Program-made: the position numbers and the translations under genes
Notes under the pieces: model-generated
Databases searched by the model: none
Seen by the model: the letters and a program-made list of their open reading frames with translations, nothing else
What the model was told of the DNA's origin: nothing
Shown: in pieces, positions 1 through 8,767 of the stretch
Position numbering within the stretch: the stretch's first letter is position 1
How the letters are laid out: each line of letters starts with the position of its first letter
NCBI RefSeq assembly: GCF_004684095.1
Contig: NZ_SRII01000010.1
Coordinates: 62,001 to 126,000 of the forward strand
From: Hymenobacter sp. UV11
GTDB lineage: Bacteria; Bacteroidota; Bacteroidia; Cytophagales; Hymenobacteraceae
Direction of reading: 5' to 3'
DNA length: 64,000 nt

Positions 1-108
1 TGGTTTCCGACCCCTGCGGCCGGCTTGGCCCTGCGCGGCCGGGCAGCCGGGTCCTCCAGGTTGCTCCACGAGCCGGCCCCGTTCTGATTTCCCCTCCCTA
101 CCTAGTAT

Positions 109-2397
109 ATGTATACCCTTAATGAGCTGAAGGACCGGCTGTTGTCTGAGCTGAAAGAAGTTGCTGAGCAGCTGAACGTCGGTAACTTCAAGCGCCTGAG
201 CAAGCAGGATTTGATTTATAAAATCCTCGACCACCAGGCCTCGCTGCCCACCGACCAGCAGCCCGGTAAAAAGCCTACCCCCCCTCCGGCGGCCGAAGCC
301 CCGGCTGCGCCCGAGCCGGCTACCGAAGCCCCCGCCGACGCCGAGCCTACCCCCGTGCGTGGCAGCCGGGGCGGTGCCGGCCGCCGGCGCCCCGCCGCCG
401 CCGAAACGCCCACCGAATTGCCCTTTTCCGATGTGGCGGCCCCGGCGCCCGCCGCGGCCAAGCCCGCTGAAGCTACTGTGCCAGCGGCAGTTGTGGCTGA
501 AGAAGCCCCGCAGCCTACCCGCCTCGAAAAGGTAGAAGCCGATGAGGAAGCCTTAGCCAACGTGTCGATTGCTACTGAAGAAGCAACGGCGCCACCCACC
601 GAAACCAACCCCACCGCCGAAACGCACTCGGCCGACGAGAGCATCCCGCCCCGCCGCGAGCGGCGCGAGCGCGTAGACCGTGCCGGCCGGCCGCTGCCCC
701 GCCGCGAGCCCGGCCAGCCCGCCGCCGCCGCCGATGGGTCAGACCCCGTAGCTTCTTCCGATACGGTGCAGCCCGAGCCGGAAGCAGTTGCCGATAACCT
801 CGCTGACCGCCGCGAAACCCGTGAGCAACGCTTTGAGCGCGAAAACCGGGATGGCCGCGATAGCCGTGAAACCCGTGACAGCACCCCGCGCCTGGGCCGC
901 AACGACCAGCCGCGCAATGAGTTCCGCGAAAACCGGGAGCCGCGCGAGAACCGCGACAACAACGGCCAGGGCCGCTACACCAACGACCAGCCTCGCCCCA
1001 CTAATGGGGTAGGGGCCACCGACCAGCCCCGCCTCAGCCGTGAGGAGCGCTACGCGCAGCGCGAGGCCCAGCGCCAGCAGCGCCGCGAGGAGCGCCAGCG
1101 CACCGGCGCCGACGGCCAGCCTGTGGTATCTGAGCAACCGGCGGGTAACCAGCAAAATACGAATGGCCAACCGCAGCAGGAACGCCGCGACGACAGCCCG
1201 CGCCCGGCGCAGCAGGAGCGCCGCGACGACGCTCAGCGCCAGCCTCAGCAAGCACCACGCCCGGCCCGCGCTCCGGAGCTCGACCTCGTAGTACCCGGCT
1301 CGGGCACGATGGAGCTGATGGCCGACGGTGGCTACGGCTTCCTGCGCTCGCCTTACTATAACTACTTATCCTCGCCCGACGACATTTATGTGTCGCCGCA
1401 GCAGGTGCGGCAGTTTGGCCTCAAGGCCGGCGACACAGTGAGCTGCACCATGCGCCCGCCCCGCGAAAGCGAGAAGTATTTTGCGCTCGTAAATGTGGAA
1501 GGCATCAACGGCCGCACGGTGGAAGAAGTACGCGACCGCGTGCCCTTCAGCCACTTAACGCCGCTTTTTGCTGATGAGAAGCTCAAGCTCAGCACCAAGC
1601 CTACCCAGGTAAGCACCCGCGTGCTCGACCTGTTTGCCCCCATCGGCAAGGGCCAGCGTGGCCTTATTGTGGCGCAGCCCAAGACTGGCAAAACGGTGCT
1701 GCTCCAGGAAATTGCTAATGCCATTTCGGAGAATCACCCCGAGGTGTATCTCATTATCCTGCTGATTGATGAGCGTCCGGAGGAAGTAACCGACATGGCC
1801 CGCTCGGTGAAAGCAGAGGTGCTGTCTTCGACCTTCGACGAGATGGCCGACCGCCACGTGAAAATCGCGGAGCTGGCCCTCGACAAGGCACGCCGCCTCG
1901 TGGAGTGCGGCCACGACGTGGTGATTCTGCTCGACTCCATTACCCGCCTGGCGCGGGCCTACAACACGGTGCAGCCCAGCAGCTCGCGCATTCTCTCGGG
2001 TGGTATTGATGCCGGGGCATTGCAAAAGCCCAAGCGCTTTTTTGGCGCAGCCCGCAACATTGAAGGACCTGGCTCTCTGACGATTATCGCCACCGCGCTC
2101 ATCGAAACGGGCTCGAAGATGGACGAGGTTATCTTCGAAGAATTCAAAGGTACTGGCAACATGGAACTCCAGCTCGACCGCAAGCTGGCCAACAAGCGCG
2201 TGTTCCCGGCCATCGACATTCCGGCTTCCGGCACCCGCCGCGAAGACCTCTTGATGAGCCGCGACGAGTTGAGCCGCGTGTGGGTACTGCGTAAATTCAT
2301 GACCGACATGAGTGCCACCGAGGCCATGGAATTCCTGAAGGACCGCATGAAAGGTACCAAGGATAACGAAGAATTCCTGCTGGCCATGAATGGCTAA
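109..2397 (+). CDS. rho: Transcription termination factor Rho with a large disordered insertion
   Basis: ATP-dependent RNA helicase that ends transcription. The 762 residues are far longer than the roughly 420 of E. coli Rho. A Rho N-terminal helical domain covers about residues 1-45. It is followed by about 350 residues of Pro/Ala/Glu-rich and then Arg/Glu/Asn/Gln-rich low-complexity sequence. The cold-shock-like RNA-binding domain starts near residue 400. The Walker A motif PKTGKT is at 524-529 and the Walker B region [14 protein letters not shown] follows about 85 residues later. The C-terminal ring motifs are conserved ([21 protein letters not shown]). The catalytic half is intact, so the call is secure. 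Known in this phylum: Rho proteins carry such insertions, and the Bacteroides one has been linked to phase separation. A hairpin terminator follows the gene. Confidence 0.98.
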   Translation: MYTLNELKDRLLSELKEVAEQLNVGNFKRLSKQDLIYKILDHQASLPTDQQPGKKPTPPPAAEAPAAPEPATEAPADAEPTPVRGSRGGAGRRRPAAAETPTELPFSDVAAPAPAAAKPAEATVPAAVVAEEAPQPTRLEKVEADEEALANVSIATEEATAPPTETNPTAETHSADESIPPRRERRERVDRAGRPLPRREPGQPAAAADGSDPVASSDTVQPEPEAVADNLADRRETREQRFERENRDGRDSRETRDSTPRLGRNDQPRNEFRENREPRENRDNNGQGRYTNDQPRPTNGVGATDQPRLSREERYAQREAQRQQRREERQRTGADGQPVVSEQPAGNQQNTNGQPQQERRDDSPRPAQQERRDDAQRQPQQAPRPARAPELDLVVPGSGTMELMADGGYGFLRSPYYNYLSSPDDIYVSPQQVRQFGLKAGDTVSCTMRPPRESEKYFALVNVEGINGRTVEEVRDRVPFSHLTPLFADEKLKLSTKPTQVSTRVLDLFAPIGKGQRGLIVAQPKTGKTVLLQEIANAISENHPEVYLIILLIDERPEEVTDMARSVKAEVLSSTFDEMADRHVKIAELALDKARRLVECGHDVVILLDSITRLARAYNTVQPSSSRILSGGIDAGALQKPKRFFGAARNIEGPGSLTIIATALIETGSKMDEVIFEEFKGTGNMELQLDRKLANKRVFPAIDIPASGTRREDLLMSRDELSRVWVLRKFMTDMSATEAMEFLKDRMKGTKDNEEFLLAMNG

Positions 2398-2422
2398 CGA
2401 CCTCTGAGTCTTTTGGATATTC

Positions 2423-2465
2423 AGTAGCGGCTCCTCCAGATTTTGCTGGTAGAGCCGCTACTTTT
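2423..2465 (+). terminator. Intrinsic terminator after rho
   Basis: Perfect 11-bp inverted repeat (AGTAGCGGCTC at 2423-2433 and its complement at 2452-2462) followed by a short T tract. It lies 25 bases after the rho stop codon. Confidence 0.75.
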
Positions 2466-2498
2466 ATGCACTTATCCCACGCCTGGCATCTTGGAGCT

Positions 2499-3005
2499 AT
2501 GACTATCTTTTCTACCCGCAGCTATTTGCTGGCTGCCCTGCTGGGAGCCAGTAGGCTGGCAGCAGGGCAGGCTGCCCCGCTCCAATATCCCAGTACTGCC
2601 CGCTCCGATGCCTGGATGGATAGTGTGCGGCGGCTGCCACTGCCGCAGCAGGTAGCAGCTGTGCGCGCTCGGCTGCTGGCCGATACGGTGCTGCGTCACC
2701 CCCAGCAATACGCCTGCACAACGCTTTTGTCGGCTGCTCAGCGCGCGGCTTACCACCAGGCGCAGCAGCCCAGAGAACAGGCCGAAGCGGCTCGGCCGGT
2801 GGGCAACTTGCTGCTTTATGTGGTTGATGGAGAGTCGTTAGCCACGAACTACCCAGCTCCAACAAATGCTTTTCTGCAAAAGATGGCCGCGTATCCAGTG
2901 CAGCGTATGGAGTTCTTAAGCGGCCCGGTGGCCACGGCAATCTATGGCTCGCGAGGCGCTAATGGCGTCGTTATCCTATTGGGCAGCCCGCTTAAGCGCC
3001 GCTAG
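2499..3005 (+). CDS. Small exported protein ending in a TonB-receptor plug-like motif
   Basis: 168 residues from the ATG at 2499. The in-frame ATG at 2466 is closer to the rho terminator and gives a poorer signal peptide. The N-terminus is hydrophobic and ends in a likely signal cleavage region (RLAAGQAAP). The last 40 residues hold VQRMEFLSGPVATAIYGSRG followed by ANGVVIL, the signature ending the plug domain of TonB-dependent receptors, but no barrel follows. Such short plug-only proteins occur in Bacteroidota and their role is not established. The gene ends convergently with the prenyltransferase gene and shares a CTAG stop overlap with it. Confidence 0.6.
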   Translation: MTIFSTRSYLLAALLGASRLAAGQAAPLQYPSTARSDAWMDSVRRLPLPQQVAAVRARLLADTVLRHPQQYACTTLLSAAQRAAYHQAQQPREQAEAARPVGNLLLYVVDGESLATNYPAPTNAFLQKMAAYPVQRMEFLSGPVATAIYGSRGANGVVILLGSPLKRR

Positions 3006-3880
3006 CGCCCCCAAAGCAGCATCGCCAAAAATGCCAGGCTCAGGCACACCGACGATACCTGGTTCATGCGCATGGTCCACTCGAAGTTGGCCAGCGCGGG
3101 GTCGTGCCATGCCAGCCAGGCCCAACGCGAAAACAGCGCCACTACCGGCCCGGTTGCTACCAGAAAAATTAGCAGATTTTGCATTTCGCCGCGCTGCCAG
3201 TAGGTGAGGCCCATGAGCAGCGCGCCGGCCAGCAGCCCACCCGCCGCGAATCCGAACGTGCCTCGAATGCCTAGCCGCAGGCTCAGCGTACGGTCGCCGC
3301 GCCGCGCATCTTCCTGGTGCTGATAGATTTGGGTGAGGGGGTAGGAGCCGCACAAAAACAGCGTGCTCACTAGCGCCAACTGTAAGTTGCTGGACTCAAA
3401 AAGCTGCGCAGAAGTGGCGCCTACCCCCACCTGCGCCATCAAAAAGGTGAAGGCGCCTTGAAAAATGACGACCACGACCGTGCTCAGCAGCGGGTATTTT
3501 TTAAGGCGAATACCCTCGTAGCTATACGCCCTGGAAATGAGGATGTACACCACCACCATCGCCGCAAACGGCCAGCTTAGTAGCAGCGAAGCCACCAGCG
3601 CCAGCGTTTCGAACAGCCACACTAGGTGCAGCAGCTCGGGCGTGACGGCCGGCGGCGCTTTCAGCCCCCCGATACTGCCCTCATCCTTATCGTAATACGA
3701 GTTGTAGCCGTTGGATGCCGGGTACACCAGCAGGTGCAGAATGGCGAACCCCGCCGCCGCCCGGCCCCAGCTAAATGGCTCGCGCAACGCGCTGAGCCCG
3801 AACCAGAACACGGGCATCAAAAACAACGAAAACGGCAGGCGCAGCAGCGCAAAGGCTCGGCGGTAGGCGGGCGGCAGCAT
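3002..3880 (-). CDS. UbiA-family prenyltransferase
   Basis: Integral membrane prenyltransferase of 292 residues with about eight hydrophobic segments. The first Asp-rich motif is NGYNSYYDKDEG at 57-68 and the second is DARRGDRTL at 191-199, both needed to bind Mg-prenyl diphosphate in this family. The acceptor substrate cannot be read from sequence. MenA-like quinone synthesis is possible, but so is another lipid pathway. The gene lies 19 bases downstream of a methyltransferase gene on the same strand, suggesting a two-gene operon that prenylates and methylates one product. A TACCTTCG box sits 4 nt before the ATG, so an internal promoter is possible. Confidence 0.85.
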   Translation of the reverse strand: MLPPAYRRAFALLRLPFSLFLMPVFWFGLSALREPFSWGRAAAGFAILHLLVYPASNGYNSYYDKDEGSIGGLKAPPAVTPELLHLVWLFETLALVASLLLSWPFAAMVVVYILISRAYSYEGIRLKKYPLLSTVVVVIFQGAFTFLMAQVGVGATSAQLFESSNLQLALVSTLFLCGSYPLTQIYQHQEDARRGDRTLSLRLGIRGTFGFAAGGLLAGALLMGLTYWQRGEMQNLLIFLVATGPVVALFSRWAWLAWHDPALANFEWTMRMNQVSSVCLSLAFLAMLLWGR

Positions 3881-3884
3881 GGGG

Positions 3885-3892
3885 CGAAGGTA
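3885..3892 (-). promoter_or_regulatory. Possible -7 box of the UbiA gene
   Basis: TACCTTCG on the minus strand, one mismatch from TAnnTTTG and only 4 nt before the start codon. No clear -33 TTG is seen. Confidence 0.3.
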
Positions 3893-3899
3893 GGCCCGG

Positions 3900-4688
3900 C
3901 TACGCGGCGGGCCAGCCCACCAAGTACGTCACGCGCGGCCCCCACCAGTGGCGTAGCTGCCCGGCGCGCCAATAATAGCGCCCGGTGGGGTCGGCGCGGT
4001 GAGCCAGCGCCAGCAGCTGCTCGGGCGGATACATGCGCAGGATGGACACCGTGCCATCCCAGATGGTAGCCAGCGGAATGATGGGTAGCAAGTAGGTGAA
4101 TACTAGATTGCTAAGCCGAAAAGGCCGGAAAAAGGGCGTCGCCAGCAGCTGGGCCACCGGCAGCACCGTGAGCGCCAGCCCGATTTCGAGCCAGCTCTTG
4201 GCCGCGCCCTCAAACACGCCCACGCCTACCCCCCCGGCCACGGCATCGCGCAGCAAGGCCTCGGCCTGGGGCGGCGCAAAGTGGTGAAACGCCGAAAAAA
4301 TTACCCGGAAGCCCGGCTGGTCGGCCGGCACGTTGAGCGCATCGATGGGGGTAGGGAGGCCCTGAATGGCGCCGTGGGTGCGGCGCGCCACGTCGGCCCA
4401 GGCGGCGGGCTGGGGGTAGAGGTCGGTGAGGGTGATGGTGGCGGTGGACACCGCCTGCGCACGCAGGGCCGCTAGCACGGTTTCGGTGCCGCCGCCGGCG
4501 CCGGCGCCCAGCTCCAGCAAATGCGTTTGGGCGGTGCGGCGCAGGCCCTCGGCTAGCAGCGGGGCCACTGGCCGGTAGGTGCCCAGCCGCGAAATCATAA
4601 ACCGCAGGTAATCCATCATCCCGGCCCGAATGATGGCCGGAAACCACGGCAGGTCCTCAAACTCGAACAGGCGCAGGCGAAGCTTCAT
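3900..4688 (-). CDS. Class I SAM-dependent methyltransferase with a hydrophobic C-terminal region
   Basis: 262 residues. The glycine-rich SAM-binding loop is HLLELGAGAGGGTETV at about 57-71, followed by an acidic strand end (TLTDLYPQP) and a FSAFHHF segment typical of Rossmann-fold methyltransferases. Residues of about 165-205 are strongly hydrophobic (LALTVLPVAQLLATPFF), suggesting membrane association. It is the first gene of a pair with the UbiA prenyltransferase. It is too short, and lacks the signatures, to be EgtD or UbiE/MenG, so the substrate is unknown. Confidence 0.75.
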   Translation of the reverse strand: MKLRLRLFEFEDLPWFPAIIRAGMMDYLRFMISRLGTYRPVAPLLAEGLRRTAQTHLLELGAGAGGGTETVLAALRAQAVSTATITLTDLYPQPAAWADVARRTHGAIQGLPTPIDALNVPADQPGFRVIFSAFHHFAPPQAEALLRDAVAGGVGVGVFEGAAKSWLEIGLALTVLPVAQLLATPFFRPFRLSNLVFTYLLPIIPLATIWDGTVSILRMYPPEQLLALAHRADPTGRYYWRAGQLRHWWGPRVTYLVGWPAA

Positions 4689-4700
4689 GAAGTAGGGTAT

Positions 4701-4752
4701 GCTTTAGCTTGCCGCTTACGGAAAAGAGCGGCCAAACGGTGGCAAGCTAAAA
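4701..4752. repeat. Palindromic repeat, TTTAGCTTGCC group, copy 1
   Basis: TTTAGCTTGCC at 4703-4713 pairs with GGCAAGCTAAA at 4741-4751. It lies between two minus-strand genes. Related copies are at 17244-17307 and 31625-31705. Confidence 0.7.
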
Positions 4753-4765
4753 CCAGCCTACCCCC

Positions 4766-5533
4766 TTAATTACCGCCGATGCCGAATACTTTTTTCAGCA
4801 GCGAGGTAGTGCGGGCCACGGGGTTCTGCCGAATATCGGCCTCCTCCTGGGCAATGAGCGTGAACAGGCCGTCGATGGCCTTGCCGGTGGCATACTGGTT
4901 GAGGTCGGTTTGCACGGGCGTCACCAGCGGCAGCTTGTTATAGGTGGTGGTGAGGCTGGTGTAGTACTTGGTAGCGTCTACTTTAGCCAGGCTTTGCTCC
5001 ATAATGGGCATGAAGGCCGTGGTCAGCTGCGTGGTAGTAGTGCGCTTGAGGTACTGGGTAGCGGCGTCCTTCTGGCCAGTGAGAATATTCCACACATCGG
5101 TGAAGGTCAGGCTCTTGATAGCGCTGAGGAAAATGGGCTTGGCACTCTTGGCCGCATCTTCGGCGCCGCGGTTCAGCGACAGCTCAAACTTATCGACCTG
5201 GCTGCCCAGCCCGATGCCGCGCAGGGTAGTGGCCACGCGCTGCGCATCGGGCGGAAACGGAATGCGGATGAGCTTATTCAGGTTGAAGCCATCCGTAGCC
5301 GACGCCTGGTCTGCGCCCTTCGAAATGCCCTGAATGAGCGCTTCCTTAAGGCCATTGGCCGCCTCGGTGTTGGTGAGGCCGGCCACGCCGGTAGTCGTGG
5401 TGGTGGTAGTAGTCGTGGTTTTTTTTGTAGGTAGCTTGAAGCCGCCTATGCTGCTGGGCAAGCTGAACTGGGCGTGGGCAGTGAGCGTAAAACCAAGGAG
5501 AGCTACGGTAGCGAGAAGAAGACGATTTTTCAT
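4766..5533 (-). CDS. DUF4197 family exported protein
   Basis: 255 residues with a signal peptide (residues 1 to about 21, ending AHAQ). Residues of about 52-250 match DUF4197 in pattern (GLKEALIQGISKGAD; IPFPPDAQRVATTLRGIG; LNRGAEDAAKSAKPIFLSAI). The function of the family is unknown. A run of ten threonines (39-48) follows KLPTKK. The two lysine codons and the first threonine create an A8 tract (T8 on the plus strand at 5419-5426) that could slip. It is a single gene with a long upstream gap. Confidence 0.85.
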   Translation of the reverse strand: MKNRLLLATVALLGFTLTAHAQFSLPSSIGGFKLPTKKTTTTTTTTTTGVAGLTNTEAANGLKEALIQGISKGADQASATDGFNLNKLIRIPFPPDAQRVATTLRGIGLGSQVDKFELSLNRGAEDAAKSAKPIFLSAIKSLTFTDVWNILTGQKDAATQYLKRTTTTQLTTAFMPIMEQSLAKVDATKYYTSLTTTYNKLPLVTPVQTDLNQYATGKAIDGLFTLIAQEEADIRQNPVARTTSLLKKVFGIGGN

Positions 5534-5989
5534 AAGGAAATGGAAGAAGGAGAGCTGAAAAGACTAGCAGTGCCGCGGGGCATTTCGTAAGGCAACTGCC
5601 GGGCGGCACCAAAAAGTGCCTGCACCCTACTAGGAGCCAAAAGACGTACCATTTTCTGCTATTGGCCAACTACACTCGGCTAACGCCCGTTTTTTGACGA
5701 CCTGGCTTCTATAAGTTTAGAGAAAATGGCTCCTTCGGAAGTGTTTTCCGTGCGGGTTTGTACTCGTCCCGAAGTGAGTTGCGAAAATCGGGCGCAGGTA
5801 GAGACACACGTAGGGACGAGTATAATAATGCTATTGTAACTCAAGTCGCAGAACAGCTTGCTGCGGCGGACCGGCCAGGCGGCCCCGCAACTTGGGTTAT
5901 TGTAAGCAAACACGAAGACAAATTTGGGTACTTATCAGAAGGCATAAAAAATATTGATTCGCTAGCGCAAACATACGCCATCCTTACAG
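5534..5989. other. Long intergenic region with two inverted repeats, no convincing gene
   Basis: The gap separates divergent genes. It holds an inverted repeat of TACTCGTCCC at 5761-5770 and 5813-5822, then a decayed copy of a palindromic repeat at 5837-5900. Open frames here run across the repeats and have no family resemblance. Confidence 0.6.
5837..5900. repeat. Short copy of a GC-rich palindromic repeat (partner at 49452-49633)
   Basis: TAACTCAAGTCGC pairs imperfectly with GCAACTTGGGTTA. The 25 bases at 5864-5888 are the exact reverse complement of 49499-49523. The segment after the left arm (CAGCTTGCTGCGG) also occurs next to the left arm of the other copy. Confidence 0.75.
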
Positions 5990-6012
5990 TAGCTTTGCAA
6001 CACAAAGTACTT
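5990..6012 (+). promoter_or_regulatory. Promoter -7 box overlapping a putative operator
   Basis: TAGCTTTG at 5990-5997 matches the TAnnTTTG box. It overlaps CTTTG-N5-CAAAG (5993-6007) followed by TACTT. The same arrangement occurs upstream of the DUF4173 gene at 7053-7072. The nearest candidate binder is the winged-helix protein encoded at 6701-6994. Confidence 0.6.
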
Positions 6013-6023
6013 CACCCCGCCGC

Positions 6024-6704
6024 ATGAAGCCCGTAGCCCAAGACCCCCTGGCCCAGCTCACCGAAATTCGCGCCATCATGGAGCGCAGCTCGCGCTTCCT
6101 GTCCTTGAGCGGGCTGAGTGGGGTAGGGGCCGGCGTGGTGGCGCTGGCCGGCACCGCCATCGGCCACTACTACCTAGAGCAGCAATACGGCGCGCAGGGC
6201 TACCAGCGGCTATTTCAAACCTCGGAGGGCGAGCGACTAGCGGCGCTGCCGTTTTTGCTGGGTCTAGCCGTGGCCATGATACTGGCGGCGCTGCTGGTGG
6301 CGGCGTTTTTCACGCTACGCCGCACCCGGCGCGACGGCCTGCGCTCGCTCTGGACGGCCCCGGCCCGGCGCCTGCTATTGGCGCTGCTGGTGCCGCTGGT
6401 GGCGGGCGGGCTGTTTTGCCTCCAGCTTTTTCTCAGCGGCGCGCCCGAACTGGTGGTGCCGGGCCTGCTGGTGTTCTACGGCTTGGCCCTGCTCAATGGC
6501 GGTAAATACACGCTCGATGAGATTAAATACCTGGGCCTCACGCTGGTGGCGCTGGGCCTGATAGCGTTGCTGCTGCCCGGCTACGGCCTGCTGCTGTTTG
6601 GGGCGGGCTTTGGGCTGGGCCACATCGGCTACGGCCTGCTCATGTACAACCGCTACGAGCGCCCCGTGCGGGCTAAGGCGGGCAAGCCGAACTTTGCCCC
6701 GTGA
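6024..6704 (+). CDS. Membrane protein in an operon with a winged-helix regulator
   Basis: 226 residues with a polar N-terminus of about 30 residues and about six hydrophobic segments (for example SGVGAGVVALAGTAIGHYYL). No catalytic motif is seen. It overlaps the next gene by four bases (GTGA), so the two are probably translated together. Pairs of this kind are common in Bacteroidota. The membrane protein may sense a signal or modulate the regulator, but that is inference only. Confidence 0.7.
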   Translation: MKPVAQDPLAQLTEIRAIMERSSRFLSLSGLSGVGAGVVALAGTAIGHYYLEQQYGAQGYQRLFQTSEGERLAALPFLLGLAVAMILAALLVAAFFTLRRTRRDGLRSLWTAPARRLLLALLVPLVAGGLFCLQLFLSGAPELVVPGLLVFYGLALLNGGKYTLDEIKYLGLTLVALGLIALLLPGYGLLLFGAGFGLGHIGYGLLMYNRYERPVRAKAGKPNFAP

Positions 6705-6994
6705 AGTACGCCATCCATACCCTCAATAAGGCCTTCGACCACCGCGTGCGCCTCGGCGTGATGGCCGTGCTGTTGGCCAACGAGTTGGTGAGCTTCAACG
6801 ACTTAAAAGAAAGCCTCGACCTCACTGATGGCAACCTGGCCTCGCACGTGGCGGCGCTCGAAAAAGCCGGCTACGTGCTGGTCAGCAAGCAGTTTATCGG
6901 TAAAAAGCCTAACACTACTTACGTCGCCACCACCGAGGGCAAAGCGGCCTTTCAGGCGCACCTGGCGGCGCTGGAGAAACTCTTGCGGGGGTAG
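6701..6994 (+). CDS. Winged-helix transcriptional regulator
   Basis: 97 residues starting at GTG inside the stop region of the preceding gene. The whole length fits a single winged-helix domain of the ArsR/MarR-like HTH_34 type: a first helix (LNKAFDHRVRLGVMAVLLAN), a helix-turn-helix (SFNDLKESLDLTDGNLASHV) and a wing (GKKPNTTYVATTEG). No metal-binding cysteines are visible. It probably regulates its own operon and the downstream DUF4173 gene through the shared CTTTG-N5-CAAAG site. The stop codon lies in a GGGGGTAGG motif. Confidence 0.85.
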   Translation: MKYAIHTLNKAFDHRVRLGVMAVLLANELVSFNDLKESLDLTDGNLASHVAALEKAGYVLVSKQFIGKKPNTTYVATTEGKAAFQAHLAALEKLLRG

Positions 6995-7051
6995 GAAAAC
7001 GTTCGCCTACCCCCCTTTGGCCGAGCGAATCGGCTTCTTTTTCGTTTAATC

Positions 7052-7072
7052 ACTTTGAAAAACAAAGTTCTT
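7052..7072 (+). promoter_or_regulatory. Putative operator upstream of the DUF4173 gene
   Basis: ACTTTG-N5-CAAAGT (7052-7068) is a perfect inverted repeat extended by TCTT. It matches the site at 5993-6012 in arm sequence, spacing and right flank. It ends 5 nt before the ATG at 7078, so binding would block initiation. Confidence 0.55.
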
Positions 7073-7077
7073 TACAA

Positions 7078-8688
7078 ATGAATCCATCCGTTTCTTGGGC
7101 CGCCCCGGCCGCCGCCGTGCCTACCCCCGTTTACCGCATCTCTACGCTGCTGGGCAGCCTGCTGGTGCTGGCTACGGGGCTGAGCGACTACCTGTTTTGG
7201 AGCCAAAGTCTGGGCCTGAACGTGTTGGTTTACCTGGTATTTTTGGTGGGAGCGCATCTGGTGCTGCTGCCGAGCCACGCGCCAGTGCGGCGCACGGCGG
7301 GCTTCTGGGTGGCGCTAGCGGGCTGCCTGCTGAGCGGCGGGCTTGTGGCCTGGTACGGCTCGGGCGCGGCGGCGCTGGCGGCGTTGGCGTCGGGCCTGCT
7401 GCTAATAGGCTTGGTGAACCAGCCGCCGCTGCGCCTGGTAAGCTCGGCCGTGTTGACGGCCGTGCTGGGGGTAGGGCCGGCCGTGCGGGCGGTGCTGGGC
7501 AACGTGCGGGCGCCGCGGCAGGTGGGTGGCAAGCTGCGGCGGGGCTGGTTCTACGCCCGGCTGCTGGGGTTGCCGCTGGTGGCGCTCATCGTTTTTCAGA
7601 CGCTTTTTGCGGTGGCTAATCCGCGGTATGGGACGCTGAGCGCGCGGTTTTTGGGGGCGCTGGGCGACTGGCTGGGGCAGTTACTGGACGCGATTTCGGT
7701 GCCGCACGTGCTGTTTCTGCTGCTGTGTGGGGTAGGGGCGGCGGGCGCGCTGGTGGCGGTGCCGGTGCATGTTGTAACCGATTATGAGGTGCGATTTGGC
7801 GAGTTTATCGGGCGGCAGCGCGATGGCGTGGCCTCGCTGGGCGTGCGGCAGCCCGACTTCCGGCGCACCGACCGCCGCCTGCTCGACCTGCGCAAGGAGT
7901 GGCTGGCGGCCGTGGCCTGCTTCGGCCTGCTCAACGCGCTGCTGCTGGTGGTGAACGTGGTGGATATTCGCTGGCTGTGGTTTGGCTTCGTGCCGGCGCC
8001 CGATTTCGACCTCACGCAGTTTGTGCACGAGGGCACGTACGTGCTGATTTTCAGTATTCTGCTGGCGGCGGGCATTATGCTGTGGTTTTTCCGGCGCAAC
8101 CTCAATTTCTACCAGCCCGGCCTACCCCTGCTGCGCTGGGGCGCCACGCTCTGGACCGGGCAAAACCTGGTGCTGGCTGCGAGCGTGGGGCTGCGCAATT
8201 ATTACTACATCGTGCATACGGGGCTGGCTTACAAGCGCATCGGGGTCTATGCGTTCTTGCTGCTCACGGTATTTGGGCTGGGCACACTGCTGCTTAAAAT
8301 CTGGCAGCGGCGCTCGGCTTTCAGTCTGGTGCGGCTCAATTCGTGGGCGGCCTACGCGGTGGTGTTGGGGCTGGCGGCCGGCAACTGGGAAATCTGGATT
8401 GCGGAGTATAATCTACAGTCCCGTTTCCCGCGCCTCGATATCGGCTTTTTGCTGGCCATGCCGCCCCGCGTGCTGCCCGTGCTGGCCGCCCACGAGGCCG
8501 CCCTCGACCAGGTGAACTACCTGGCGGCGGCGGACGAAGCTGGCTACACAGTTCCCATCGAGCGCGCCGAGGCCCACCGCCGGCTGCACCAGCGGCTGCT
8601 GGCCTTTCGCAACGCCTACCCCCTGCAAGACTGGCAAAGCCGCACCGGTGCCAATGAGCAGGCTTACGCCGAGCTGGTCGGGCGCTGA
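7078..8688 (+). CDS. DUF4173/DUF4153-type polytopic membrane protein
   Basis: 536 residues with about twelve hydrophobic segments. The central region (FRRTDRRLLDLRKEWLAAV, then VVDIRWLWFGF and FVHEGTYVLIFSILL) is the conserved part of DUF4173-like proteins. The function is unknown. It is the third gene of a regulatory group with the winged-helix gene and shares its operator-like element. The C-terminal 90 residues are soluble and helical. Confidence 0.75.
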   Translation: MNPSVSWAAPAAAVPTPVYRISTLLGSLLVLATGLSDYLFWSQSLGLNVLVYLVFLVGAHLVLLPSHAPVRRTAGFWVALAGCLLSGGLVAWYGSGAAALAALASGLLLIGLVNQPPLRLVSSAVLTAVLGVGPAVRAVLGNVRAPRQVGGKLRRGWFYARLLGLPLVALIVFQTLFAVANPRYGTLSARFLGALGDWLGQLLDAISVPHVLFLLLCGVGAAGALVAVPVHVVTDYEVRFGEFIGRQRDGVASLGVRQPDFRRTDRRLLDLRKEWLAAVACFGLLNALLLVVNVVDIRWLWFGFVPAPDFDLTQFVHEGTYVLIFSILLAAGIMLWFFRRNLNFYQPGLPLLRWGATLWTGQNLVLAASVGLRNYYYIVHTGLAYKRIGVYAFLLLTVFGLGTLLLKIWQRRSAFSLVRLNSWAAYAVVLGLAAGNWEIWIAEYNLQSRFPRLDIGFLLAMPPRVLPVLAAHEAALDQVNYLAAADEAGYTVPIERAEAHRRLHQRLLAFRNAYPLQDWQSRTGANEQAYAELVGR

Positions 8689-8767
8689 AAAACTGATTGA
8701 AAATCCTCCCCTGCCTTTCTAAGCTAAAAAATAACCTTCCCTACCCCCCTTAGTTTCCTCAAAAGCC

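Noticed and set aside
3900-4688. Methyltransferase as EgtD partner of egtB
   Set aside because: It is too short, lacks the EgtD family blocks and is 25 kb from egtB beside a prenyltransferase gene.
5758-6027. Possible 89-residue gene on the plus strand
   Set aside because: It spans two inverted repeats and the promoter/operator of the next gene, and no family resemblance is seen.
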